This document shows, piece by piece, positions 21,575 to 28,934 of a DNA stretch of 31,019 nucleotides. Made by a program: the position numbers and the translations under genes. The stretch comes from JAFGFG01 sp964442905 (GTDB lineage Archaea; Aenigmatarchaeota; Aenigmatarchaeia; QMZP01; JAFGSV01), in contig CAYUBD010000009.1 in NCBI GenBank assembly GCA_964442905.1, forward strand, positions 1 through 31,019. The letters are read 5' to 3'. The notes below the pieces were generated by a model that ran no database searches, was not told the DNA's origin, and worked only from the letters and a program-made list of their open reading frames with translations. The first letter of the stretch is position 1. Every line of letters starts with the position of its first letter.

Positions 21575-22573
21575 TTAACGAATTATCTCATCTGCCGTGA
21601 CCAGCAAGCCTTCCGGTATTTCAATACCCATCTCTTGTGCTACTTTATAATTAATTATAAGCTTGGACTCAGGTGAGGAAACAGGAATTGTGCCAGCCGG
21701 AACACCTTTTAAAATTTTGTCAGCAATGGGTGCAGCCAATACACCAAAATCGGGGTTGTTGGTAGTGACACCAAAGACGGTTCCGTAATCCTCTGTTAGG
21801 ATTTTGGTTCCCATAATAGGTATGTTACGCTCTCTTGTGAAATTAGCAATCAATTCAAAAACAGATTTAGTAGTGGAAAGAGATTCTGGTATGTAAAATA
21901 CAGCGTCAAAGTCAAAATTGTCTAAATCTTCTCGGTTCTGGAGTTCTTCCTGAAGGCTTGCTTGGTTAGTAGAAGGAAACTCTATTAGAGTTATGCCTAA
22001 AGATTCGGCAGCCGGTCTCACAAGATCCAGTTCAGCCGGTACAGCCGGGTAGCCGTCTTGATATGGTAGCCATACTCTTTTAGCGTTAGGCAGTATCCCA
22101 TGCAATATTTCAAGACGATTTACAGCTACAATAGTGCCTGGATATCGAACACCGGTAATATTCCCGCCCGGCTGCTGAATACTTTCTATTAAGTTATTTC
22201 CTTCTGTAAATGCAGAGGCAAAAACCACTGGAATATCTGTCCCCAGAGTAGCTTCTTTGGCAGCCAATGCTACCTCTGTGGGAAAAACAAATATTAAGTC
22301 AACATCATCCTCTACAAATTTTTCCAGTATTTGCTTCTCTTTTTCAGGCTCAAAGTTTGTTTTCTGAAAATCATAGACGATATTCACTCCTTCCACATAG
22401 CCCAAGTCAGCCATCTCTTCCTTAAAGGTGTCTCCTATGATTGTAAAAAAATTCAATCCGGAAAGAATTCCCACCCTATAAACCTTTTGCGTTTGTGACG
22501 GTTCGACGCAGCCACTACCAAAAATAACCATCAGTAAACAGACCACAACAAGAAACTTACTCATTGTTTTCAT
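21575..22573 (-). CDS. ABC transporter substrate-binding lipoprotein (TrpX/PF04392-like)
   Basis: The 332-residue protein has a signal sequence with lipobox FGSGC (Cys22) and a periplasmic-binding-protein fold of the ABC_sub_bind family: VYRVGILSGLNFF, the DLIFVFPTEVALAAKEAT strand-helix unit, DIPVVFASA, PGGNITGV, and the C-terminal INYKVAQEMGIEIPEGLL. Family members bind aromatic amino acids or similar small ligands. The usual permease and ATPase genes are not beside it, so it is an orphan here. The gene is clearly more A+T-rich than its neighbours and lies between a relic of the DHH gene start and the intact DHH gene, both signs of acquisition. Confidence 0.88.
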   Translation of the reverse strand: MKTMSKFLVVVCLLMVIFGSGCVEPSQTQKVYRVGILSGLNFFTIIGDTFKEEMADLGYVEGVNIVYDFQKTNFEPEKEKQILEKFVEDDVDLIFVFPTEVALAAKEATLGTDIPVVFASAFTEGNNLIESIQQPGGNITGVRYPGTIVAVNRLEILHGILPNAKRVWLPYQDGYPAVPAELDLVRPAAESLGITLIEFPSTNQASLQEELQNREDLDNFDFDAVFYIPESLSTTKSVFELIANFTRERNIPIMGTKILTEDYGTVFGVTTNNPDFGVLAAPIADKILKGVPAGTIPVSSPESKLIINYKVAQEMGIEIPEGLLVTADEIIR

Positions 22574-22687
22574 TTTAACATCTCTTTATTATAATATTCA
22601 ATTACTGTGTTATATATAATTTTTCTACGTACAAACAAAGAAGAGTTTTAGCTTCTGATTTTTATTTATCCTAAGCCAAATTAGTTT

Positions 22688-23647
22688 ATGAAAACAGTAA
22701 TTCTGACACACGCCGACTGTGACGGCATCTGCTCTGCTGCGATTGCGCAGGCGAAGTTCCATGATGCTGAGGTGTTCTTCACAAAGCCTGTTTCTTTCCT
22801 GCGGGACCTCGAGGAGACCAACGCCGACAGGATAATAATAGCTGATATCGCAATAACAAGGAAGGATGCGCAGAAGATTGCAGAGCTTCTTAAGATAAAG
22901 TCCAGGAAGACTGAAATAAGCTATTTCGACCATCACGTGCTTCCAGGTGTGATAAATAAGGATGAACTGACTTCATGCATCGAATACGTCCACAAGCTGA
23001 ACGTGAGCGCTTCCGAACTGGTCTACAAGCACTACCAGAAGGATATCCCCCGAGAGAGGGTGTGGATTGCCCTTTATGGCGCCATAGGGGACTATGAGGA
23101 CGACACGGCATTTGCCATGGAAAGGATACAGAACTGGGACAAGAGGGCGCTATATTTCGAGGTCTCCACGCTGATACTGGGAATAAAGAACAGGCAGTTC
23201 GCGCATTATGGTGCCAAGAGGGATATCGTCGGGACCATGGCAATCGGGAAGAACCCGTCAGATGTTCCTGGCCTGGTCAGGTCGGCCAAGCTGGCCGTTA
23301 CGAGGGAATTCGAGCTTTACGAATATGTGAAGGAACACGCAGAGAAGATAGGTAATGTTGGAATCATAATGGACCTGCCGCACTTCGGGTTCCGGGGACC
23401 TGCCGCGCTTTTTGCCGCAACTGTCTCGAACACTGAGACAGGCATGATAATAAACGAGAGGGGTGAGAATATAGACATCACCGTAAGGAAGAGGAACTCC
23501 AAGGTCGAACTCAACAGGATGATGGAAGAATGTGCCGATTCTGTTGGCGGCTCAGGCGGCGGCCATCCGGGTGCTGCCGGCGCGAGGATACCGAGGGGAA
23601 CGCTGGACAAGTTCATGCATCATGTGAACACCTATCTCAAGGGCTGA
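22688..23647 (+). CDS. DHH-DHHA1 family phosphoesterase
   Basis: The 319-residue protein has the N-terminal DHH motifs HADCDG (8-13), IADIAIT (51-57), and DHH (81-83), and a C-terminal DHHA1 nucleic-acid-binding motif GGSGGGHPGAAGARI (from 287). These metal-dependent enzymes act as RecJ-like exonucleases or as NrnA/GdpP-like oligonucleotide phosphodiesterases; the short single-unit layout fits archaeal RecJ-like or NrnA-like proteins, but which one is not decided. The gene is complete and its stop lies at the edge of the first N gap. A TTTTTATTTA element upstream is a possible TATA box. Confidence 0.9.
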   Translation: MKTVILTHADCDGICSAAIAQAKFHDAEVFFTKPVSFLRDLEETNADRIIIADIAITRKDAQKIAELLKIKSRKTEISYFDHHVLPGVINKDELTSCIEYVHKLNVSASELVYKHYQKDIPRERVWIALYGAIGDYEDDTAFAMERIQNWDKRALYFEVSTLILGIKNRQFAHYGAKRDIVGTMAIGKNPSDVPGLVRSAKLAVTREFELYEYVKEHAEKIGNVGIIMDLPHFGFRGPAALFAATVSNTETGMIINERGENIDITVRKRNSKVELNRMMEECADSVGGSGGGHPGAAGARIPRGTLDKFMHHVNTYLKG

Positions 23648-23648
23648 A

Positions 23649-23748
23649 NNNNNNNNNNNNNNNNNNNNNNNNNNNNNNNNNNNNNNNNNNNNNNNNNNNN
23701 NNNNNNNNNNNNNNNNNNNNNNNNNNNNNNNNNNNNNNNNNNNNNNNN
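23649..23748. other. Assembly gap (100 N), probably artificial
   Basis: The ten bases AAGGGCTGAA end the left contig (23639-23648) and begin the right one (23749-23758). This overlap suggests the two contigs abut and no DNA is missing. Confidence 0.8.
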
Positions 23749-23788
23749 AAGGGCTGAATAATTTATTTACTGATATCCAATTCTGGTT

Positions 23789-24385
23789 ATGGAAATTGAA
23801 AAGGGTAAATTCCTCGTGAAGACCGCAAGGAAGGTCATAGAGGAATACGTCATGTCCGGAAATAAGTACGAACCTAAGGATTATCCGAAGGAATTCGATG
23901 AGAAAGGAGGCGTATTCACAACGATTCACATGCACGAAGGCCACGAACTGAGAGGCTGCATTGGATATCCCGAACCGGTCATGCCTTTGATGAAGGCTTT
24001 GATGGAATCATCTGTTTCCGTGACCAGGGACCCGAGGTTCCCGCCGCTTTCCGAAAAGGAACTGGATAAGATAGTCGTCGAGGTTTCTGTTCTCACAAAG
24101 CCTGAACTGATAACTGCGGGGAAGCCCGAAGATTACCTGAAGATCGTGAGACTCGGGGAAGACGGGCTTGTAATAGAGAAAGGCTTCAATCACGGATTGC
24201 TGCTTCCCCAGGTGCCGGTTGAATGGAAATGGGATGTCGAACAGTACCTGGCCAATCTCTGCATGAAGGCCGGGCTCCCGCCGGACACGTGGCTTGAAAG
24301 CGGTGTCAGGATTTATAGGTTCCAGTCAGAGATATTCACAGAGAAGAGCCCGAACGGTGAGATAGTGAAGGAGGAGGTCAAATGA
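23789..24385 (+). CDS. AMMECR1 domain protein
   Basis: The 198-residue protein matches the AMMECR1 family over its full length: the invariant LRGCIG (54-59), SVTRDPRFPPL, VEVSVLT, and the GLLLPQV...WDVEQYLANLC segment. The family occurs across archaea and eukaryotes, often linked with radical SAM and Memo proteins, and its reaction is not firmly known. It overlaps the PIN gene start by four bases (ATGA). Confidence 0.93.
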   Translation: MEIEKGKFLVKTARKVIEEYVMSGNKYEPKDYPKEFDEKGGVFTTIHMHEGHELRGCIGYPEPVMPLMKALMESSVSVTRDPRFPPLSEKELDKIVVEVSVLTKPELITAGKPEDYLKIVRLGEDGLVIEKGFNHGLLLPQVPVEWKWDVEQYLANLCMKAGLPPDTWLESGVRIYRFQSEIFTEKSPNGEIVKEEVK

Positions 24386-24753
24386 AGGTGCTGCTCGATA
24401 CGAGCTTTATGGTAGCTGCGATGGATAATAAGATAGACCCGATGATGGAGCTAAGGAAGTTCGGCAAGCCCGAATTGTTCATCATCGACCTCGTCGCCGA
24501 TGAGCTTAAGAAATTAACCGAAGGGAAGGGCAAAGACGCTTGTAACGCCAACGTTGCACTCGCATTCCTCGGGAAGATGGCTGTGAATATTATCAGGACT
24601 GGAGGAGGTAACACGGACAATAATCTCATGGAATGCGCTGAGGAGAATGGGATGTCCGTCTGCACGATTGACAGGAAGCTGAAGGAGATTCTTCTGAGGA
24701 AAGGTATTGAAGTGATAACGATAAGGCAGGGAAGGTATCTGGTACGGGCTTAG
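24382..24753 (+). CDS. PIN-domain ribonuclease (Fcf1/VapC9-like)
   Basis: The 123-residue protein begins MKVLLDTSFMV (first catalytic Asp6) and has further conserved acidic residues in IIDLVADELKKL (Glu), NTDNNLMECA (Asp), and VCTIDRKLKEIL (Asp). This is the archaeal Fcf1/Utp23-like PIN type, likely involved in rRNA processing rather than a toxin, since no antitoxin gene is next to it; the upstream partner is AMMECR1, with coupled translation. Confidence 0.88.
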   Translation: MKVLLDTSFMVAAMDNKIDPMMELRKFGKPELFIIDLVADELKKLTEGKGKDACNANVALAFLGKMAVNIIRTGGGNTDNNLMECAEENGMSVCTIDRKLKEILLRKGIEVITIRQGRYLVRA

Positions 24754-24848
24754 TTGCATTGCCATGCTGACAACTATTTAACGAACATCTGATGATACAT
24801 TTTTATTTGCTTCGTACCATATAGTTATTTCATTGAACCAAATAATTA

Positions 24849-24859
24849 CTTATATATGG
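24849..24859 (+). promoter_or_regulatory. TATA box of rpo7-spt4
   Basis: CTTATATATGG lies about 35 nt before the rpo7 ATG (24889) in a 135-bp A/T-rich intergenic region, so transcription probably starts near 24880 with a very short leader. Confidence 0.55.
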
Positions 24860-24888
24860 TTCTCTATACAATGTTTAAGTGATATTTC

Positions 24889-25458
24889 ATGTACAAGATT
24901 ATCGAAATTGAGGATGAAATAAAGGTCCAGCCGTCGAAGTTCGAGCTGGGACTTGAGGAAGCCGTAAAACAGAGCCTCATGGACAGGTGGGACGGCGTCA
25001 TAGACAAAAGGCTGGGCGTTGTATTGGTTGTCACGGACGTGAAGAACACAGGTGAAGGCAGGATATACGCGGGTGACGGCTCTATCCATTATCCCGTGGA
25101 GTTCGAGGTGCTTATATACAAGCCTAACCAGCACGAGATAGTCGAAGGTGAGATAATCGATGTAACCGAGTTCGGTGTGTTCCTGAGACTTGGTCCTGTT
25201 GACGGCATGGTGCACGTGAGCCAGCTCATGGACGACTTCGTCAATTATGACCGGAAGAATGCCATATTCATGGGAAAGGAAAGCAAGCAGAGGATGAAGG
25301 AAGGGGACGTCGTAAGAGCCAGGACAATTTCTGTTTCTGTCTCAGGCAGCGAATACAAGATAGGTCTGACTGCAAGGCAGCCGAACCTTGGGACGCTTGA
25401 CTGGATAAGGGAGAACAAGGCCAGACAGAAGAAAGCATCCGCAAAGGCAGCAAAATAG
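24889..25458 (+). CDS. rpo7: DNA-directed RNA polymerase subunit Rpo7 (RpoE')
   Basis: The 189-residue protein has the N-terminal RNP-like tip domain (1-78, MYKIIEIEDEIKVQPSKF) and an S1/OB domain (about 80-165, VEGEIIDVTEFGVFLRLGPVDGMVHVSQL). With Rpo4 it forms the RNA polymerase stalk and binds emerging RNA. It ends with a Lys/Ala-rich tail. It is followed nine bases later by spt4, the standard archaeal order. Confidence 0.95.
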   Translation: MYKIIEIEDEIKVQPSKFELGLEEAVKQSLMDRWDGVIDKRLGVVLVVTDVKNTGEGRIYAGDGSIHYPVEFEVLIYKPNQHEIVEGEIIDVTEFGVFLRLGPVDGMVHVSQLMDDFVNYDRKNAIFMGKESKQRMKEGDVVRARTISVSVSGSEYKIGLTARQPNLGTLDWIRENKARQKKASAKAAK

Positions 25459-25466
25459 GTGTCGTT

Positions 25467-25661
25467 ATGAAAGATCAAAGAGCGAAGGTGTGCAGGAAAT
25501 GCAGGCTCTTCGTTGATGGGACCCGATGTCCGCAGTGCAACGAAAGCAACTTCTCACACTCATGGAAAGGGATAATCTTCATTAATGATCCAAACGGATC
25601 AGAGATAGCACAGAAGCTTGAAATCACAAAGAAGGGCAAGTACTGCATCTGGGTAAAGTAA
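25467..25661 (+). CDS. spt4: Transcription elongation factor Spt4 (RpoE'')
   Basis: This is a 64-residue zinc protein with CRKC (Cys9, Cys12) and CPQC (Cys21, Cys24), followed by the WKGIIFINDPNGSEIAQKL strand-helix that binds Spt5. It partners with Spt5 to promote elongation. The gene is complete, and its stop is the last codon before the second N gap. Confidence 0.93.
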   Translation: MKDQRAKVCRKCRLFVDGTRCPQCNESNFSHSWKGIIFINDPNGSEIAQKLEITKKGKYCIWVK

Positions 25662-25761
25662 NNNNNNNNNNNNNNNNNNNNNNNNNNNNNNNNNNNNNNN
25701 NNNNNNNNNNNNNNNNNNNNNNNNNNNNNNNNNNNNNNNNNNNNNNNNNNNNNNNNNNNNN
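25662..25761. other. Assembly gap (100 N, true size unknown)
   Basis: The gap falls between the converging 3' ends of spt4 and the Tes-type gene. The flanks share only two bases, so no overlap can be claimed and genes may be missing. Confidence 0.85.
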
Positions 25762-25763
25762 AA

Positions 25764-27413
25764 TTACTTGCCGTATGTTTTCTTGTAGAGTTCGGAACCA
25801 GCCAGTGCCTTTATGTCCCTGGTATACACGTCATCTTTGAGATTGGCGCCGGTTTTCTTTTCCCAGTCATCAAACGACAGTCCCTGGGATTCCATGTCCT
25901 TGTCCCTGTACCACTGCGGTATGACGTTGAAAGCGCAGAAAGGCACCACCCTGTTATCAGACATGACGTAGTGTATGCAGCAGCGCTTGACCCGCTCGAT
26001 GTCGTAGTTGTAGAGGTCCTGGAAATGCATCATGCCGACGAAAAGCGACTTGTGCTGCAAATCGCCAAGTGCCCTGTAGTCGTGCTTCATGAGCGCATTG
26101 AACAGTATCTTCTTGATGCTGAAACCGCTGGGCGCCTTGGTGTTGTCTATGAATGAGCCCAGCTTGAACAAGAGCTTTGCTCCGGTTATGTACTTATTGC
26201 CGCCCTGTTCCAGACCATCGCCCTTTTCGCCGATGTACTCGAGCAGTCCCTCAACGTCAACGAACCTTGTTATGGGAAGCATCTTCCCGTTGCTGTTGAA
26301 TATGTAAGTGGCCATGCCGCATGCGAAATGGCTGGAGAGCTCGTACTGCGGCTTGCCAGTGAGCGCCTCCACGAAATGCGTGACTGCCTTCGGTGTCGGC
26401 ACCGGATAGAAGTCCTCCTTTCCTACCTGGCCATCGGTCTGTTCCTCGATCTTCTGTATGGCATCAGGAATGGTGATTCTCATCTTCTTCCTGTCTGCGT
26501 TGGTTATCTTCCCGACAAGCGAGACTGGCTGGAAGTTGACACCCCTCACGATGTCGTTGTTCCTGAAACCGAATTTGAGGGTATCACCGATTTCGTGGTC
26601 ATTGACGCCCTTTATGACCGTAGGCACAAGGACAGCCCCGATCCCACCGGCCTTCCTGCAGTTGTCAAGGATGCCCGGAATCTCCCAGTGGTTCTTGGGG
26701 TTGGTCTTTGGAGTAACCCCGTCGAAGCTCAGGTAAAGCGTGTTCACGCCTGCCTCCCTCACTTTCGTCAGGAAGTCAAGGTCCTTTGAAATCCGTATGC
26801 CGTTCGTGTTGAGCTGCACGTGGTCTATGCCGTGCTTTTTGCATATCCCTATCATGTCCAGCAGATCATCCCTCAGTGTCGGCTCGCCGCCTGTCAGCTG
26901 GACGGCATTGCATGCCACCGGTTTTTCGTTGACTAGCGTCTTTACCATATCATCTATCTCTTTCAGCGTCGGCTCGTAGACGTATCCCATCCTCTTTGCA
27001 TAGAAGAAGCAGTACCAGCATGACAGATCGCATCGGTTGGTAACCACAAGGTTCGCAAGTGCTGTATGAGACTTGTGCATATTGCACAGGCCGCAGTCCT
27101 TGGGGCAGACCGGATGCTCTTTCGTGACATTCGGATTCTCAATCCCCTTCCCGTCAGAAGCGAACCTTTTCGCCTTCTTGTACATCTCCGCAGAGCCCCA
27201 GTAAAGTTCCTCAACCCTTCCGTGCTCCTTGCATGTCTTCTCTATCCAGACCTTTCCGTCCATCTCGAATATGTTGGCTTTAAGTATCTTCAGGCACTCG
27301 GGGCATACGGAAGTCGTCGTATCCAGAATATTCATCTCTTTATGCGTTCTGTGCACATCTTTTGCCGTGCGCCTGCCCGCAGATTTTTTCATTATTTTTG
27401 CTGCCATCGACAT
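25764..27413 (-). CDS. tes: Radical SAM enzyme, tetraether lipid synthase (Tes) type
   Basis: The 549-residue protein has a radical SAM core with CDLSCWYC (Cys128, 132, 135), TGGEPTLRDDL, and QLNTNG. Before it is a rubredoxin-like zinc or iron region (Cys37, 40, 61), then three more cysteines CPKDCGLC (103, 107, 110), and near the C-terminus CCIHYV...PFCAF (478, 479, 493). This layout and the CWYCFFYA context match the MJ0619-like family whose members join two archaeol chains to make tetraether (GDGT) lipids. The ATG at 27413 is preferred over a TTG one codon earlier; a TATA element lies about 30 nt upstream. It is divergent from a GbsR-like regulator. Another radical SAM role cannot be excluded. 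Confidence 0.78.
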   Translation of the reverse strand: MSMAAKIMKKSAGRRTAKDVHRTHKEMNILDTTTSVCPECLKILKANIFEMDGKVWIEKTCKEHGRVEELYWGSAEMYKKAKRFASDGKGIENPNVTKEHPVCPKDCGLCNMHKSHTALANLVVTNRCDLSCWYCFFYAKRMGYVYEPTLKEIDDMVKTLVNEKPVACNAVQLTGGEPTLRDDLLDMIGICKKHGIDHVQLNTNGIRISKDLDFLTKVREAGVNTLYLSFDGVTPKTNPKNHWEIPGILDNCRKAGGIGAVLVPTVIKGVNDHEIGDTLKFGFRNNDIVRGVNFQPVSLVGKITNADRKKMRITIPDAIQKIEEQTDGQVGKEDFYPVPTPKAVTHFVEALTGKPQYELSSHFACGMATYIFNSNGKMLPITRFVDVEGLLEYIGEKGDGLEQGGNKYITGAKLLFKLGSFIDNTKAPSGFSIKKILFNALMKHDYRALGDLQHKSLFVGMMHFQDLYNYDIERVKRCCIHYVMSDNRVVPFCAFNVIPQWYRDKDMESQGLSFDDWEKKTGANLKDDVYTRDIKALAGSELYKKTYGK

Positions 27414-27437
27414 CAACTTTTAATGTATTCTAAAAGT

Positions 27438-27470
27438 TTTAAATATATATTAACGAGATGTATATAAATA
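27438..27470. promoter_or_regulatory. Shared divergent promoter region, tes and GbsR-like gene
   Basis: TTTAAATATATATTAA (from 27438) can serve as a TATA box in both directions, about 30 nt from the tes ATG and about 40 nt from the regulator ATG; a second TATATAAATA lies at 27461-27470. A GGTG just before the regulator ATG may be its ribosome site. Confidence 0.5.
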
Positions 27471-27483
27471 TTATGGTGTTGCG

Positions 27484-27957
27484 ATGATAGAAAAGAACAT
27501 TGAGGACGGCGTGTTCTCCATTTTCTCAGAACTCGCAGGCATGCTCGGCTATTCCCCTATCCACGGGAAGATCATAGGTGCGCTGCTGGCCGAGAAGGGA
27601 CCGGTATCCCTGCAGGAGCTGGCAAAGAGGACTAACTACTCAATGGGTATGATATCTATCAGCCTCGACCTTCTTGAAGTGCTCGGTGTCATAAAGAAAA
27701 CCAAGATGCCCGGAGACAGGAAGATGTATCTCCAGCTCGATGGCGATCTGCTTACAATACTGAAAAAAGCCGTGACTATGAGGGTCAAGAGGGGTGTAGA
27801 GAGCTCTCTCACAGACATCGGGACGAGAAGGAAGGAAGTGACGAAACTGGAGGGGAAGAATAAGGAGTATCTCCTTAGGACATTGGACATACTCGAGAGG
27901 GACATAAAGCGCCTGGAGAAGTACGTGAACCTGCTTTCTGGCATCAGGCTGCCCTAA
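27484..27957 (+). CDS. GbsR/MarR-type transcriptional regulator
   Basis: The 157-residue protein has a winged HTH (about 10-85; GPVSLQELAKRTNYSMGMISISLDLLEVLGVI and a wing MPGDRKMYLQL) and a long C-terminal coiled coil (115-152) for dimerisation, as in GbsR-like archaeal regulators. It is transcribed divergently from the Tes-type gene, so control of that gene and of itself is likely but not shown. Confidence 0.82.
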   Translation: MIEKNIEDGVFSIFSELAGMLGYSPIHGKIIGALLAEKGPVSLQELAKRTNYSMGMISISLDLLEVLGVIKKTKMPGDRKMYLQLDGDLLTILKKAVTMRVKRGVESSLTDIGTRRKEVTKLEGKNKEYLLRTLDILERDIKRLEKYVNLLSGIRLP

Positions 27958-27990
27958 AAATTAATATATTAAGAAATCACAAAAATAGTC

Positions 27991-28659
27991 ATGGCTTTAG
28001 ATGCAGTGTCATTGTCGGTGATGTATTTCGCCATATTGCTCGGTTTCGGCGTTCTGGTCGCTAACCTGCTGAAGAAGAGGAACATACCCGACACGTTCTT
28101 CCTGCTGCTTCTCGGTCTGATGTTCAGTCCGACTGTGGCGATGAATCCCATTGTCACGCAGTACATTTCCATAGAGCTGGTGAACGTAGACGCCATGGGG
28201 ATGATACCAGACTTCCTGCGTACGCTTGCTCTGATACTTGTCATATTCATAGGCACATTCAATCTGAACTTCGGTATTTTCAAGAAATATTCCAACATCT
28301 CACTCAAGATTGCATTCGTCGGTGTGCTCTTCAACACAGTGGTACTGGGCATCGTCGCCCACCTCCTTTTCCAGATGGACATCATATTCGCGTTCCTGCT
28401 AGGTGCTGTCATAAGCGGTACCGGAAGCGGTGTAGTGTTCGCTTTCGAGCGTGCGCTTTCGAAGTCGAAAAGCGCGCTGACCATACTCAAAGTGGAATCG
28501 ATATTCAACTCACCGATTTCCGTCCTTATTCCTTTGATATTCCTGGACCTTGTCAGCGTTACGCCCGGTGCACTGATAGAGCCCATGAAATACATTTCCC
28601 AGTTCTGGCTTATGATCACAGTCGGTGTGGGAACAGGTCTCATAATAGGCCTTGCTGTT
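27991..28659 (+). CDS. Na+/H+ antiporter family protein (CPA), N-terminal part, cut by gap
   Basis: The 223 visible residues contain about seven hydrophobic helices in the pattern of the PF00999 antiporter family (LLLGLMFSP, FLRTLALILVIFIGTFNLNF, LGAVISGTGSGVVFAF, LTILKVESIFNSPISVLIPL). The SIFNSP region corresponds to the ion-binding segment that is often ESxxND in the family; here the Asp is not present, so the ion and coupling are unclear. The frame is still open at the gap, and the C-terminal half is missing. Confidence 0.8.
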
Positions 28660-28759
28660 NNNNNNNNNNNNNNNNNNNNNNNNNNNNNNNNNNNNNNNNN
28701 NNNNNNNNNNNNNNNNNNNNNNNNNNNNNNNNNNNNNNNNNNNNNNNNNNNNNNNNNNN
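28660..28759. other. Assembly gap (100 N) inside the antiporter gene
   Basis: The frame is open on the left, and a different protein (zinc-finger) begins on the right, so real sequence is missing. No shared bases are seen at the edges. Confidence 0.85.
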
Positions 28760-28912
28760 ATGGAAGTCACGGGCATATGCTCTTCATGCGGCGGGATTGC
28801 AAGGCCTGCTCATACATGCTCAGGCTGCGGAGCGATTGTATGCTCGAAGTGTTTTGATAATGACACCGGATTGTGCATGAGATGCGCGGCCCAGATAAGA
28901 AAAGGGTTTTAA
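28760..28912 (+). CDS. Small zinc-finger protein, start uncertain
   Basis: The 50 residues after the gap contain four CxxC pairs (CSSC, CSGC, CSKC, CMRC), likely binding two zinc ions in a treble-clef or B-box-like fold. The ATG is the first base after the gap, so the true start may lie in the missing sequence. It is followed 22 bases later by the propeller gene, and the two may be co-transcribed. Confidence 0.65.
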   Translation: MEVTGICSSCGGIARPAHTCSGCGAIVCSKCFDNDTGLCMRCAAQIRKGF

Positions 28913-28934
28913 GTTTTTACGGCTAATTCTTGAG

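Noticed and set aside
24382..24753. PIN gene as a VapC toxin of a toxin-antitoxin pair
   Set aside because: The upstream overlapping gene is a full AMMECR1 protein, not an antitoxin, and the PIN sequence resembles the Fcf1-like processing type.
28652..28912. Zinc-finger frame extended through the N run into the antiporter
   Set aside because: The extension consists only of unknown bases; the supported part begins at 28760.
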